From Allium sativum (lineage: Eukaryota; Streptophyta; Magnoliopsida; Asparagales; Amaryllidaceae), in contig CM060912.1 in assembly GCA_030737875.1 (NCBI GenBank), positions 201,699,231 to 201,763,230 of the forward strand: 64,000 nt of DNA, in the 5' to 3' direction. How positions within the stretch are numbered: position 1 is the first letter of the stretch; each line of letters starts with the position of its first letter. The notes beneath the pieces were generated by a model. It was not told where the DNA came from. It saw only the letters and a list, made by a program, of their open reading frames with translations, and ran no database searches. This document shows, one piece after another, positions 21,523 to 34,755 of this stretch. Made by a program: the position numbers and the translations under genes.

Positions 21523-22825
21523 GCTGTATAAGCATCGAATATTTATATTTAATGCTTATACAGTGTAGAATGCACTCTGGATGATGGACTGCTGTTTTCA
21601 TTGTTGTTATACGCATTTCTTGTGTGAAATCCATATAATCAATTATATGGTAATTGACTGTGCCTGATTCCGGTTCAAAATTATCGATTAATTTGAAATA
21701 ATAATTTATTGAATATTGGAATGTGAAGCCGTGTTAAGTAGTTGAACGCTATTTTAACACGAACGGGAATTTTGTCGATTTTATAATAAATATCGAAAAG
21801 TGATTTCAAAATCGAATGTTTTGAAAATATGAAATGAATTTGAATTAAATTGAATGGGAAATATAATTCGAATTAAAATTGAATAGAATAGAAATTCGAA
21901 TTAAATTGAATTGAAATGAATTCGAATTGAATAGAATTGAAATTTGAATGGAATTGAAATTCGAATTAAATAGAATTGAATTGAAATTCGAATTAAATAG
22001 AATTGAATTGAAATTCGAATTAAATAGAATTGAATTGAAATTCGAATTAAATTGAAACAGAATTGAAATCGTTTTAAAATGAATTTAAAACGAATTGAAA
22101 AAGATTTGAAATCGATTTAAAATGAATTTAAAACGAATTTATAGTGGAATATTCAATTTTGATTTGAATTTGAAAGGAAGTTGAAATCGTTTGGAAAACT
22201 AATTTAAAAACGATTTATATAATACGTTTTAAAAGGAAATCGACGAAGTATATATTATATATAATATAATGGCCTGAATAGAACGCGCCGCGCCGCGGCA
22301 GTTCGTGAATTTCGACCATTGACTTCGAACGAATATTGCGGGAGATCCGACCGTCGGATTCTCCTAAAACCGCAACCGTTGGGTTCGTATCGAAAAGAGC
22401 TTTCTATCGAATATTAGAAATTTGAAATCTAATGGTTGGATTTGGAATTATGTCCAAATCAAATTTGGAAAAGGTCGTTGTAAGAGCAGTTTGATGGCCG
22501 TTGATGGAAATCGACTGTACGGGCCTTGATAAAACTAATAAAAATATCCATAATTTGTGTAAAATCATAAGAAATGATTTGGGAAGAATCGGGATGAAAA
22601 ATCCATATTTGAAAAGATAAAAATAGATTTTTATCGAAATGAACTAGTTTTGAACTAGAATTATAATTCTATTTGTTTTTAAATAAATAAATTGGATTTG
22701 AAATGGTTTTGAAAATAACCAGAATTTCCAATAATTGAATTGGAATGGATTTGAATCGAAATTGTCTTCGGAATATTTCGATGTTGGGTTTCGTGATTAT
22801 AAAGTTATTTTTATGGAAATTTGAA

Positions 22826-22859
<34 letters not shown>

Positions 22860-25595
22860 TTATTTCCACTACGATATTTGTTGGTCGTAGAATTTGATAT
22901 TGAATATCAGCCTATATATTTTCTATTCAGAGCCTTGTAATTAATATCAAATGTGATTTGGGTTTGTCGTGAATGGTGTCTTTATTAACACTGTTCTTGA
23001 ACCCAGTTGAGAAAAGATTAAATCTTTTTATTTAGATTTAATGAAGTGTACCAATTAAATAATATTTAATTGGAATTGAATTGGTATTGATTTTTGGGTT
23101 TATCGTGAACAGTGTTTTAAATAACACGTGTTCTTTAACCCGATAATTAATGGAAATGTGATTTTGGGTTGTCGTGAACGGTATCTTCAATAATACTGTT
23201 CTTAGACCTAAAGGAGATAACAAAATCAGAAACTAACTGGAGATTAGTTAAGTAGAATGGTTTTCTGGATATTGATCTGATGTTGGTTTCAGCCTTCGGG
23301 GTTAATATTTGGGGAATTATTCTCTTGTTAATTTACGGTTAGGGACTGATTGAAATGTAATGTGATTTTGGGTTTATAGTGAACCGTGTTTTAAATGACA
23401 CTGATTCTTTAACCCAGTTAAAGATTAAAACTAAGTGGAGTTTTAATGAATCTTTAATTAGATTGAAATGATCGAGAATGGATTATCACCAGTTTTGCTC
23501 CAGGCGATAGTTAAATCTTTAATTAGATTTAAACGTGAAATGGTAATTAAATTTACCGATAACACCGTGGTGTTAGATATGAAGTAAGACCCGTTTTACT
23601 TCATGGGATAAATAGGTTGGGACTGGGAAGTTAAAACAAATGATTACTTCGGTAAGGTTCGCTAATCCCGACTACTTTGAATTGATATTCAAAAGTAGAT
23701 TAAAGAATAAATTTAAAGGATTTATCTTTGATAAAATTAATGGGAACCTTTCCCTATGAATGTGAAATTTAGAAACTAACTGTCGGTTAGCTAGGCAAAA
23801 TTGTTTTCTGGATATTGATCTGATGTTGGTTTCGGCCTTCGGGGTTAATATTTGGGGAATTATTCTCTTGTTAATTTACGGTTAGTGACTGCTGAATTGG
23901 AATGAGGCGTATGTTGTGCTTGTGTAAGACTTGTTTACAATATACGCGAGTTATTCGGAAAGACCGGGTTTATCCCATTCTGAATATCTGATACGACGAT
24001 AAGTCGAAGATGAAGACGGTGGTCGAAGACCGGAAGTCTTCACGTCGTTTGGGTGATTACTAATGATCTTGATTGGGCTGTACACCCAAGAAGATGGAAA
24101 CAGTTGGTGATCGTCCAGACGTACTTGGAGATCGATGGATATGCGCGGTACTAGGTGCCTCCGGTTTCGTTCAGACCCAGAACGAACTTGTAAATGAACT
24201 ATGTGTCTGACATTGGATTTTAGTCTGTGTGATTGATTTCTATTAAATATATATCTGTTTGGCGGCGGAGAATTTATTCTCTTGCTTAACGCCCTTCTCT
24301 GAGACGTACGACCTCAGTGGTTATATATTGATGGATATCAAACGCATGGAGTGAATTGCCTGTGTGACATGCCTAAGTGGCAAATGATCAAGGCTTCTGT
24401 TGAAAAGAAAAGTCTTGTGTAGATGATCAAAGCACGGCCTGTGTGGCAAAGCTTTGTGTAACGTTGATTTGCGAGCCTCACACCCCGGTGTGAACCAAAA
24501 TGGGAGAGGACGTCAGGGAGGACATGCGTTTCTTTCTAGCTAGAAGTGGCGTCAGTGGTTTTACACGCCCTGACGAGTTTGACTTATGTGGTTGTTGCTG
24601 TTGCGAGGTGCCTCGGTTTGATCGGATGATCCGGGTCCGATGGAGTCATTCGTTGGCTCATTTACGCCCCATAGGGCGGGGGAACGCATGTTCAGGGTTT
24701 AAGTTTAATCCACATCGGTGGACTGGCCCTGAAGATCCAAGGCTTGACTGAGTACTTGCCTGAGGCTCGGGCTAGAGAGTCTCGAATCGGTTGAGGACTA
24801 TCTTTTGCCTCGGTTCACAGACGGAAATCTAATTTCCAAATGCGTGATTTTGCGGTTTTAATTGTAGAACCTAGTATGGCGACATAATGGGATGGGGCGC
24901 TTATGCCGTCTATGATTGATACTTATGATTTGAAATTGTTTTATACACTATACACTTATAGTAATAAGCCATGATTTGTTTTAAACGTACTAAGCATGTT
25001 TGGCTATTATAAGGGAAAACCCTATCCCCCAGCTTGCGTTGCATTGTGTGATAGGACCTGGGTCTTATAATAGCCTCATTTTTTCAAAAAGCATTGCGTT
25101 GTTTTGTTATATGCACTGGTATTCTTGGGAGGAAACCCGTTCCGTGTTATACGGCGTGGTCCCTTGATTTACCTAACTTTAAAAGTAAAGTTTTAAATAA
25201 CTGTTTTAGTTCTCACACCAGTCACATGACTGACCTGGAGATTATTGTTTTAACCTAAACTCTGGGTGCCCTTATTTGGACACGGGCAGCTAGTAATTTT
25301 GGTTTTGCAGATTTATATTCACATGATCCTGGTTTATAGCTGGAACGATATCCGGAAAGCTTTGTATCCGTATATCTCTTCTAGTTGTGTATTATATTAT
25401 TTTCCGTTGCTATGTAATTTATTGTAATCTCTGATATTTGTCGAATGTATATTAATTGTTTTTATACTCTGTATATTCTTGATTTCTGATGAATTGTTGT
25501 AATATACAATGAAATGTTCTTCCGTCTACGCTCTGTTGTGGCTTGTCCTCGACTCAATGCGGGATTTCCCGTAAGGGGGATTTTGGGTCATTTCA
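21523..25595 (+). mobile_element. Element B 3' LTR, right segment
   Basis: It continues the B 3' LTR from GCTGTATAAGCATCG to the terminal TCATTTCA. It holds the roughly 400-bp block at about 22147-22548 that the 5' LTR lost, a (TA)n run at about 22829-22858, the GTTATTC...GAATA hairpin region near 23950, the CCGTGTTATACGG hairpin (about 25142) and the TTTTGCAGATTTATATTC segment (about 25304). Total 3' LTR length without C is about 6.29 kb. Confidence 0.9.
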
Positions 25596-25600
25596 GACGC
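25596..25600. repeat. Right target-site duplication of element B
   Basis: GACGC matches GCCGC (6242-6246) at four of five positions. Confidence 0.75.
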
Positions 25601-25855
25601 TTAGCATTTTCTTTTTCCTTTCCATAGATGAGGGCCCTAAAAGGCTAGTTGCGATTTTAAATGTCTCCCCATACAAAGGAGGCTATGGTGAAGTTTTTCA
25701 AAATTTAGGGTGTTAGCCAAATTTTTGAAGAATTGGAAAATTCTTAGAAACTGAAAAGTTGGAGAATGAAGCCAAACTAAAAGTTGAGTTGATTAGTAAA
25801 ACAACTTTCAGCTCCATTCCTTTTCGAGGATGAAAAGATTTTAAGTGGGGGAGAT
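25601..25855 (+). mobile_element. Element A internal region, right part, with polypurine tract
   Basis: It resumes A's internal module after B: TTTTCTTTTTCC, GAGGGCCCT, an eroded GAGGCTATGG segment, and AAGTGGGGGAGAT (25843-25855) directly before the 3' LTR. Together with 5262-6246 the internal region is about 1.24 kb, longer than in B and D because of the 51-bp repeat. Confidence 0.88.
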
Positions 25856-26684
25856 TGTATCAACCCGAAAAATCAGAACCAATTTAAAATTTTTATTTTG
25901 GCAATTTTAATGAATTTTGAATATTTAAAATGAACTATTTTAAATAATAATGACTAGAAATTTATTTTAAATAGAATTAGAACGTATATATTTATTTAGA
26001 TCGAAGTTAGAATGGTGCGGTAGTTTGAAAATTATATTTCAAATGAATGTACAAGATTCAAAATAAACCGAATTTGAGTAAAACCAGAAATATTTGAATC
26101 TGTTTGAAAATATCTTTCCAACAAATCCGAAAAATTGAAATTTCATAGCGGGAATAAAAAGTTATGCCCAATTGAAAATTCAGAATAGTCGCTATGGAAA
26201 TATAGCCCTTGAAAATAATTTTTTTTGCAAATAGCCTCCGTTTTCGACGAGACCACTTTTGTTGGATCCAGAATGTCAAATTATTGTTAGATTTCAATTT
26301 TCATAATTTTTGGAATCAATATGTGAGAGTGGTGGATTTAAACGTGTTTGGTTAATTCATCTTGAATTTTATCGACTGAAAAATGACCGTTGTTCAAACG
26401 GTCTCCAAATTTGATGAAATTAGTTTTGTTGGGACCGTATCGTCAAAACATAGCCAAATTTATTTTTCTAGAATTTTTGGAGTCAGTATGTGGCCCCGGT
26501 AAATTAAAATGGGTGTTTGAATTTAAAATATAATGATTTATATTTTAAATTTAGCGGGAACTGATCATAACAGCCGAATTGGACTACGAAACATATCCCA
26601 TTGTGTTCGAAATGGGGGTAATCAGCTAGAGGCGATAGTCGTTGGGTCTCGTTTGGAGTTCATGCACCAAAGTTACTTTTTGAA

Positions 26685-27164
26685 TATATATATATATAAG
26701 GGGTTTGACCGGGGGAGGGGGGGTCAAACCACTCATTTTTCTCTTTCTCGCGGTCAACGCGAGAAACCGCCCCCTCTTTTCAAAAATCATGACGTCGTCC
26801 AGCCCCCCCTCAACCCATCGTCGACCGCATCGCGCGCCACCCCAGTGGATGCGCTGCCTCCCTCCGCCAAGCCCCCACCTCCAGTGGCCCCCACTTGCTC
26901 ATCCTTCCTCTAATTGAAACCCCACCGCCCCTAAACCCTAAAACAGCGCCGCTACCACCAATTAGACCCCACGCCACCACCACCACCGAGCTACGTCAGC
27001 CCTCCAACGCCCCACCTCCGATCACGTGGACCCCCTCCTTCCAAAAATCTGATTTTTAATTATTTTAAAATCCGGAAAAACCCTCTTTATTCGTCGTGAA
27101 GCATCACTCAAGGCCACCACCACTTGGCCGTCACCACCCCGCTCTGTTAGCGCTGAAGGTGAGC
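26685..27164 (+). promoter_or_regulatory. Leader block of A 3' LTR with TATA run and splice donor GTGAGC
   Basis: An alternating TA run (26685-26698) is followed by a GC-rich leader with telo-box AAACCCTAA (26933-26941) and donor AAG|GTGAGC (27159-27164), a strong match to the plant donor consensus. The leader sequence is largely different from that of B, yet the order of parts is the same. Confidence 0.5.
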
Positions 27165-27229
27165 GTTTATTTACATTTTTAGTTATGTAAATAATTAATA
27201 ATCAGATTTTTAATTTTAAATATCATCTA

Positions 27230-27545
27230 TAAAAATATGATTTTTTAAACAAGGAAGATGAGATTTTTATATACATGAAAGTGAGATTTTTATACATGAT
27301 AGATTTGATTTTTAAATGAATAAAGATTTGATTTTTAATTTAGAAAAAGATAGGATTTTTAAAATAGAAAAGTATGATTTTTATATATTCAATAGCGATA
27401 TAAAAATGGAATTTTTATATATGTAGCGAAGTAAAAATATGATTTTTATTATATGTATAGCGACATCAAAATATGATTTATTTATTTTTAAATATAAGGA
27501 TCTATGGAAAAATATGATTTTTAGTTGGATAAAAATATATAAACA
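27230..27545. repeat. AT-palindrome array in A 3' LTR
   Basis: Diverged units of AAAAATATGATTTTTAT type with more irregular spacing than in B or C, consistent with greater age. Confidence 0.7.
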
Positions 27546-29499
27546 TCATATTGAGAATGTGATTTTCAATATGAACAGCGTGGAAAAGACTGCGTTGAAT
27601 TTCGGGCAAATCCAAGCTATTTCAGATATTCAGAAATGAAATGGAGGAGTGGATCTCAAAGGCGAGAACTCCTCACTAAAATTCTCTGTTCAGTTATTTA
27701 ATTTATAACTGCATATATAAACTACTCCCCATCGTCCACAGAACATGGACGACTTGTTTGGTTTGATTGTGTTGTGAAAATTGTTTGTGATGTGAAATGG
27801 ACTGTATAAAATATTCATGAGATGAAATAAATATTTTATAGTTAAAAATATAATTTTTAACGTGTATATGAATAAAATAAATATTCATTTACAAATCGGA
27901 CGATTTGTTTATGTACACCCATTTGACTTATATGGATTGGGATGATATATTTTACACATCGCCCAACTGCACAAATAAATCTGTGATTGTTGTTTGAAAA
28001 CGCCACATGGGTATTGGGATGATATTTGACGTAAACTAATCCCAATTATTTAGTTGTATGTCGATCGATTGGTTGACAAGCTGTTGTCAGCATTGATTAT
28101 TTATATTTAATGCTCATGTAGTTGTGTAATGCACTCTGAATGATGGTTGACTATATTTGATTGTTGTTGTATACGTGTGTTGTATGAAATCCATATAAAT
28201 AAAATTATATGGTAATTGGCTGTGTTTGATTCCAATTCAGAAAGAACGAATATTTTAAATTAATGAACGTTTTAAATTGATGAATATAGAATATTTTAAA
28301 ATAATATTCAGTAATGGATCAAAGTATGATTTTGATGTCCGATTTGGGATGGACACGAAAATATTTAAATATATAAAGCCTTGTTGATTAGATTAACGCC
28401 ATTTTTACGTGAACGATATTTATATCGATTTTATTCATTTTTATAAGGAATATTCAAACGGAAGTGATTTCAAAATCTAATGTTTTGAAAAAATTATCAT
28501 TTATATATTAATGATATGGAATATTCAATTTTGATTTGAAATTGAACATAAAGTTGAAATCATTTTGAAAACGAATTTAAAACAATTTATAAAAATATGT
28601 TTTAAATGGAAATCGATGAAATATATATAATACATATATATTATATATATTTAATGGCCTGAGTAAAACACGCCGCGCCGCGGCAGTTCGCGAATTTCGA
28701 CCATCGACTTCGGATGGACATTACGGAAGATCCGACCGTCAGATTCTCCTAAAACCAAAATAGTTGGGTTCGTATCGAAAAGAGATTTCCAACGAATATA
28801 AGAAATTTGAAATCTAACGGTTGGATTTGGAACTATGTCCAAATAAAATTTGGATAAGGTCGTTGTAAGTGCAGTTCGATGACCGTTTCTGGAAATCGAC
28901 TGTACGGGCCTTGATAAAATTATTACAAATGTCAATAATTTGTGTAAAATCATAATAAATGATTTGGAAAGAATTGGGATGAAAAATTCCATATTTAAAA
29001 ATGTAAAAAAATATTTTTATCAAAATGAACTAGTTATGAACTAGAATTAAAATTCAATAATTTTTAAATAAATAAATTTGATTTGAAATGGTTTTAAAAA
29101 TAACCAGAATTTCCAATATATGAATTGGAATGGATTTGATTCGAAATTATCTTCGGAATATTTCGATATTGGATTCCATGATTATACGGATACTGTGGAG
29201 GAATTTGGAAGATATATATATATCATTATTCCAATACAATATTTGTTGGTTTCATAATTTGATATTGAATATAAGCCGATATATTTTCTATTCAGAACCT
29301 TGTATTTAATACCAAATGGGATTTTGGGTTTGTCGTGAACGGTGTCTTCACGAACACTGTTCTTAAACCCAGTTGAGAAAAGATTAAATCTTTTTATTAA
29401 GATTTAATAAAGTTTACCAATTAATTAGTATTTAATTGGAATTGAGTTGAATTGAATTTTGGGTTTGTCATGAATGGTATCTTTAAAATTCTATTCTTA

Positions 29500-29790
29500 A
29501 ACCCAATGGAGTTAAGAAAATTATAAACTAACTGGAGATTAGCTAAGTTTAATGGTTTCCTGGGTATTGATCCGATGTTGGTTTCGGCCTTCGGGATTAA
29601 TACTTAGGGAATTGTTCCCTTACTAATTTACGGTTAGAGACTGATGGAATGATGTAATTAGAAACTAACTGGAGATTAGCTAAGTTGAATGGTTTCATGG
29701 GTATTGATCTGATGTTGGTTTCGGCCTTCGGGATTAATACTTAGGGAATTGTTCTCTTACTAATTTACGGTTAGAGACTGATGAAATGGT
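29500..29790 (+). repeat. Direct repeat of about 130 bp in A 3' LTR U5
   Basis: The segment AGAAACTAACTGGAGATTAGCTAAG...GGTTAGAGACTGATG begins near 29520 and again near 29658, nearly identical. B shows a similar doubling at wider spacing (about 9790 and 10330), so the duplication is part of the family's U5. Confidence 0.75.
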
Positions 29791-32149
29791 GTCTTCAGTA
29801 ACACTGTTCTTAAACCCCGTGTGAAAAGAATAAATCTTTTAATTAAGATTATTAGAATTTCCAGTTATATTTAGTAATTGGAATAAAATAGAATGTGATT
29901 TTGGGTTTATCATGAACCGTGTTTTAAATGACATTGGTTCTTTAACCCAGTTAAAGACAGGATATGATTTCCAAAGTTATATAATAATTAGTATTGATTT
30001 CTGGGAAGATTAAAACTATGTGGAGTTTAATGAATCTTTAATCAGATTGAAATGATCGAGAATGGAGTATCACTAGTTTTGCTCCAAAACGATAGTTAAA
30101 TCTTTAAGTAGATTTGAACGTGAAATGGTAGTTAATTTTACCGATAACATCGTGGTGTTAGATATGGAGTATTATCAGTTTTTCTCCATGGGATGAATAA
30201 GTTGGGATTGGGAGATTAAACAAAAGATTTCTTTAGTAAGGTGCGCTAATCCCGACTAGTTTGGAAAACCTTAACATGTTTTGAATTGATATCCAAATGA
30301 AGATAAAAGAATAAATTTTAAAAAAAAAATTATCTTTGATAAAATTAATGGGAACCTTTCCCAAAGGATATGAATGTTTAAATAAAATAATATTCAGAAT
30401 TGGAATGAGGCATATGATGTGTTTTTATAACACTTGTTTATTATATACGTGAGTTATCCAGAAAGGCCGGGTTTATACCCATTCTGAATAACTGATTGAA
30501 GATAAGTCGACGACGAAGACGGTGGTTGAAGACCGGAGGTCTTCACATCGTTTGGATGATTACTGATGTCTTGATTGGGCTGTACACTCAAGACAAGGTA
30601 ATAAGTTGTGATCGTTCCAGACGTACTTGGAGATCGACCGGATATGCGAGGAGCTCTCTCCTGTATTGGACATATGGGACGAGGAATAAGAAGCCTTCGG
30701 TTTCGTTCAGACCCAGAATGAGCTAGTAAATGGATGTTTGTCTGACATTGGATTTTATTCTGTGTTGATAGATCTCTATTAAATATATATCTGTTTGGCA
30801 GCGTAGAATTTATTCTCTTGCTTAACGCCCTTCTCTAAGACATACAAGCTCAGAGGTTATATATCGATAGACATCAGTCGCATGGCGTGAATTGCCTGTG
30901 TGGCATGCTGAGATGCAAATGATCAAGGCTTCTGTTGAAAAGCAGAGTCTTGTGGTTGATGATCAAAGAATGACCTTAGTATATCATAGCTTTGTGTATA
31001 GCATTAATTCGCGAGCCTCACACCTCGGTATGAGTTAAAAATGGGATAAGGGACCTAAGGAGGACATGACGTTTCTTTCTTGCTATGGGTGGCGTCGGGG
31101 TTTTACAAGCCCAGACATTTATATTATTTTTACCTTTGTGGTTATTGGAATGCGAGGCGCCTCGGATATATCGGTCTCTACAGAGCCGATGGATATTGAG
31201 TCATCTGGCTCATAGACGCCCGATAGGTCGGGGAAACGTGTGTTCATAAATACTAATCCTCAAACGTAAGGGAGGACCGGCCTTGGAGGATCCAGGGGTC
31301 TTCTACGGGAGATCCCGAGGCATTTGCTAGGGTGTCTCGAATCCGGTGAGGAGTACATCCCTTGCCTCGACTCATGATGGAAATCCAATTTCCAATACGT
31401 GACATTTCGGTTTTGATTGTAGAGCCTAATATTAGCGACATGATATATGGTACCCATGCCGTCTATGATTGATACATTTATGTTTAAAGTTGTTTTATAC
31501 ACTATGCACTTATAATAGTTTCAAATGATTCGTTTTAAATGTAACAAGCATGTTTGGCTATTATAAGGGAAAACCCTATCCTCCAGCTTGCGTTTCATTG
31601 TGTGATGGGACCTGGGCCTTATAATAGCTTCATTTTTTCAAAAAGCATTGCACTGTTTATTATATGCACTAGTATTCTTGGGAGGAAACTCGTTCCGTGT
31701 TATACAGTGTGGTCCCTTGATTTACTTTATTTTTAAAGTAAAGTTTGAAATAACTGTTCTAGTTCTCACACCAGTCACATGACTGACCTGGAGGAGTTTA
31801 TTGTTTTAACTTAAACTCTGGGTGCCCCTATTTTCCACACGGGCAGCTAGTAGTTTCGGTTTTGCAGATTTATATTCATAGGATCCTGGTTTACAGCTGG
31901 AATAATATTCGTAAAGCTCTGTATCAGTGTATTTCTTTCAGTTGTGTTTTGTATTATTTTCTGCTGCATTGTAATTTGTAAATCTCTGATATTTATCAAA
32001 TGTATTTTATTTGTTTTAATCTGTATATTCTTGTACTCTGATGTAAATTGATGTAATAAGCAATGAAATGCTCTTCTGTTTGTGTTCTGATTTGTCTTGT
32101 TCTCAACTAAATCCGGGCTTTCCTTTACGGGGAAGTTCGGGTCATTTCA

Positions 32150-34755
32150 AATTTTTTAAAATAGAAATGGTTGAAATAATTACTTACTATTTTTAAAGTA
32201 TAAAGAAGCATACAAATAAAATAATTTAAACATATATATATCCCTTTTTAAATCAAATAATTCTTAATTAAATATTTTTAAAATCAACATACTATGCTTA
32301 AATGGCTGAAACCTATATAAATATACAATACATTAAACTATAATTGTTTCCTTTCCATTGCCGATGACTTGAATCTATATTCACATTCAGAAGAGTAGGA
32401 TTGACTTCAATATCTCGAGTTGATTCAAATCAAGTTTCAAATACATTCAACTTATTTGCTTCATTCACTTAGTTCGGCATAAGCTTCCATAATTAACCTA
32501 AGCTTTACTCGGTAAAACAAAGTTATTATCATATCATTCGTAGTTAAATCCAATGATTTATACTAGATGTGCGATTTGGTTAGAAATTGAAACCTCTTAT
32601 ATCCAATATATATAATATGTATTAAACTAATACTATTAGAGGAATTCCGATATTTTCATCGTCTAATTCCTCAAATAGCATTAGTCATCATTTACAGAAC
32701 TTAGATTAGGTATCTGAAGATCACTTTCATCAAATTTTACCAATTCATAAATTGGAAAATTATTTATTATAGTTACCATTTACAGTGTTCGAGATTTCAT
32801 TTTTAGTTTGCTCTTTTACAAGCCTAGATAAGAAAACACATGCTAGGTATGTTCTGCACATTAGTTGCTGCTCCTTTTTCCTTAGTTACACACCTCGTTT
32901 CCTTAGTTACAAACTTACTTGTTAACCCGAAATTAAATTACATTCTTTATTTGAACTTCATATTCAAATTTTTATTCGAGCATTTTATAATATATTATTA
33001 TAAATATTCATCTAAACTTATCACATTTCATAACCAAATAGTTCAAGTATAAATCTCTTTTTCAATAATTTAAAAATATTTTTCACATTTTCCTTTTATG
33101 ATCTTACTTGAATTTAAAATCAAATGATCCAAATTCAAAGCGACCATCAAAATAATTTATAACGCTACATCAAATCATAATTTGAATTATAATTTATGTT
33201 TCAAATTTACATTATACGAAATGCTTAATTCACAAAATAATATTTAATTCACAAAGTGATTATCATTACTTACTATTTAATTTTACAAAATAACATTGAA
33301 TTTACAAAATATTATATCATTTTCACTAAGTTGATAATTAAATAAAATATCACTCAAAATACTACCTAATTTATAATGTTAACATTTCAACATAATTAAG
33401 CTAACACATTTTAAGACAACAAAATATTATTTAATTAATATTTTTAAATTTATAAATGTCATCCTAAAGTATTCTTAAAAGAAAAATATTTTAACCAGCT
33501 AACTAATATCAAATATACTTTAATCCACGGAAATTAGCTTAATATTCATTGCTATTCAAGGTGAAATCAAAACAACATTCTAATATATTATCACAATTTC
33601 AACCATCCATGCACCAACCGATAACCACTAAATATGCATTATACACTAACGCATATCAATTTATAGTTTATATCAACAACCATACTAGCTTACAATCATC
33701 GCGTGTAATACAAAATCCATGACCGCAATGCTATCAACCAATAATTATTAATCAGCCATTCATGCAATCATCACACATTATCTCAAACACTGAATAATCC
33801 ATAAAATCAAATATTAGGTAATATTTCAAATTCAAGTGTTCTCACCCTAGTTGCTTTTTCAGATAATGGTCCCCCAATCTGCGTCGCTCCTCTATCTTCT
33901 AACCTCTCTCCGCGTTCCTTTCTTCCTGCTTTCTCTCTTACTTTCCTTTCTTTTTCTTTTCTTTTTTGCATTTATTTGCACTTCGTCCTTTTTCAAACAA
34001 ACCTTTTTTTATGTTTTTATGCTAGGCTTCTAACTGGAAATATGCGCATGCCTGAAGACTAATGCAAAAATATGGCCTCAGCTTCAAAAGTGAATGATTC
34101 CCTTGGAATAAAACGTGCCCAAAATGAAAGAATCCCTACAAGCATGACTCCCTCTTCCATCCCTTCCTGGAATTTCGTTTTTTTTAACCAAAGGCCTCTT
34201 CTGTTCTCAGCAAAACTAGTACATGCGCATCACTCATGTACGCCCAGTTTGGAGCTGGATCAAAACATGCAAGGCTTGAAGCCTTCATTTTTTTCCCTTT
34301 TGTACGCATGGCAGAACTTGCAGGAGAAGAAGAGGAGCGGGATGGTTACAGGTTGGAGAGAATTAAAGGTGAGGGCTGGTAGAAGTCTGAATATTGGAGG
34401 GGTGATGGCTTGCAGGTGGAAGGAGAGGGGACGCAAGGGGTTTGAGTGGATTAAGGGTTATGGTGGAAGTGAAGTGCGGATTGGAGAGGAGAAGTTTTTG
34501 GGGTGAAGGCTACTGGGAAGAGAGGACCGAAAGAAGTGGAAGGCACAACCTTTTTTTAGAGGAAGGAATTCAAGGTGACATTGGGCTTGTAGGAAAATGT
34601 TGGAGAGAAAGTGATAGGGCGGAAGTTTCGTGGGGACTGGAATTCATGCAGGTTTCACATTTTTTCTTTGTTCGTGGTAATGGAGGGACTGAGTGGAGGG
34701 AGGAGATGGGGTAAACAAAATGGTAGAGGAGTAAACGAAGAGTGGAGAGGTTGTT
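32150..34755. other. Unclassified AT-rich DNA between nested clusters
   Basis: This 2.6-kb stretch is bounded by the end of A and the left end of F. It is strongly AT-rich to about 33840, then has a pyrimidine-rich segment (33850-34030) and a purine-rich segment (34320-34740). A 144-codon open frame (34072-34506) has no recognisable domain, biased composition over the purine-rich part, and no supporting context. The layout (AT-rich, CTCACC near 33840, then a skewed block) loosely resembles a minus-strand LTR of a further family, but no termini or direct similarity were found. I see no RNA gene or known repeat. Confidence 0.4.

Larger units (their letters stand above)
6247..25595 (+). mobile_element. 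Element B: complete non-autonomous giant-LTR retrotransposon (carrying solo LTR C)
   Basis: B consists of a 5' LTR (6247-12152), primer binding site, about 1.05 kb of non-coding internal sequence, a polypurine tract and a 3' LTR (13202-15418 plus 21523-25595). It is flanked by GCCGC/GACGC and sits inside A's internal region. Without nested C it is about 13.2 kb, of which about 92% is LTR. The two LTRs differ by roughly 3% over a hand-compared 130-bp sample at their starts. It encodes no retrotransposon proteins, so movement would require supply in trans. Plant non-autonomous classes include LARD and TRIM, but the LTR-to-internal ratio here is extreme for either. Confidence 0.88.
25856..32149 (+). 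mobile_element. Element A 3' LTR (6.3 kb)
   Basis: It starts TGTATCAACCC after the polypurine tract and ends GTCATTTCA. Landmarks: diverged U3 block (26040-26440), TATA stretch 26685-26698, leader and donor (26685-27164), AT palindromes (27230-27545), TCCACAGAACATGGA (about 27731), a GCCGCGCCGCGG segment (about 28671), and U5 with two diverged copies of the TTGATC(C/T)GATGTTGGTTTCGG segment (29566 and 29706). It lacks the GGTGCTTAGCAGCACC hairpin found in B and C. The predicted right target copy is AATTT at 32150-32154; the left one lies outside the window. Confidence 0.9.

Noticed and set aside
34072..34506. A 144-codon open frame as a possible gene
   Set aside because: No recognisable domain; the second half lies in a purine-rich tract that avoids stops, and no promoter or splice context supports it.
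32150..34755. Possible MITE or satellite
   Set aside because: No terminal inverted repeats with target duplications and no regular period could be seen.
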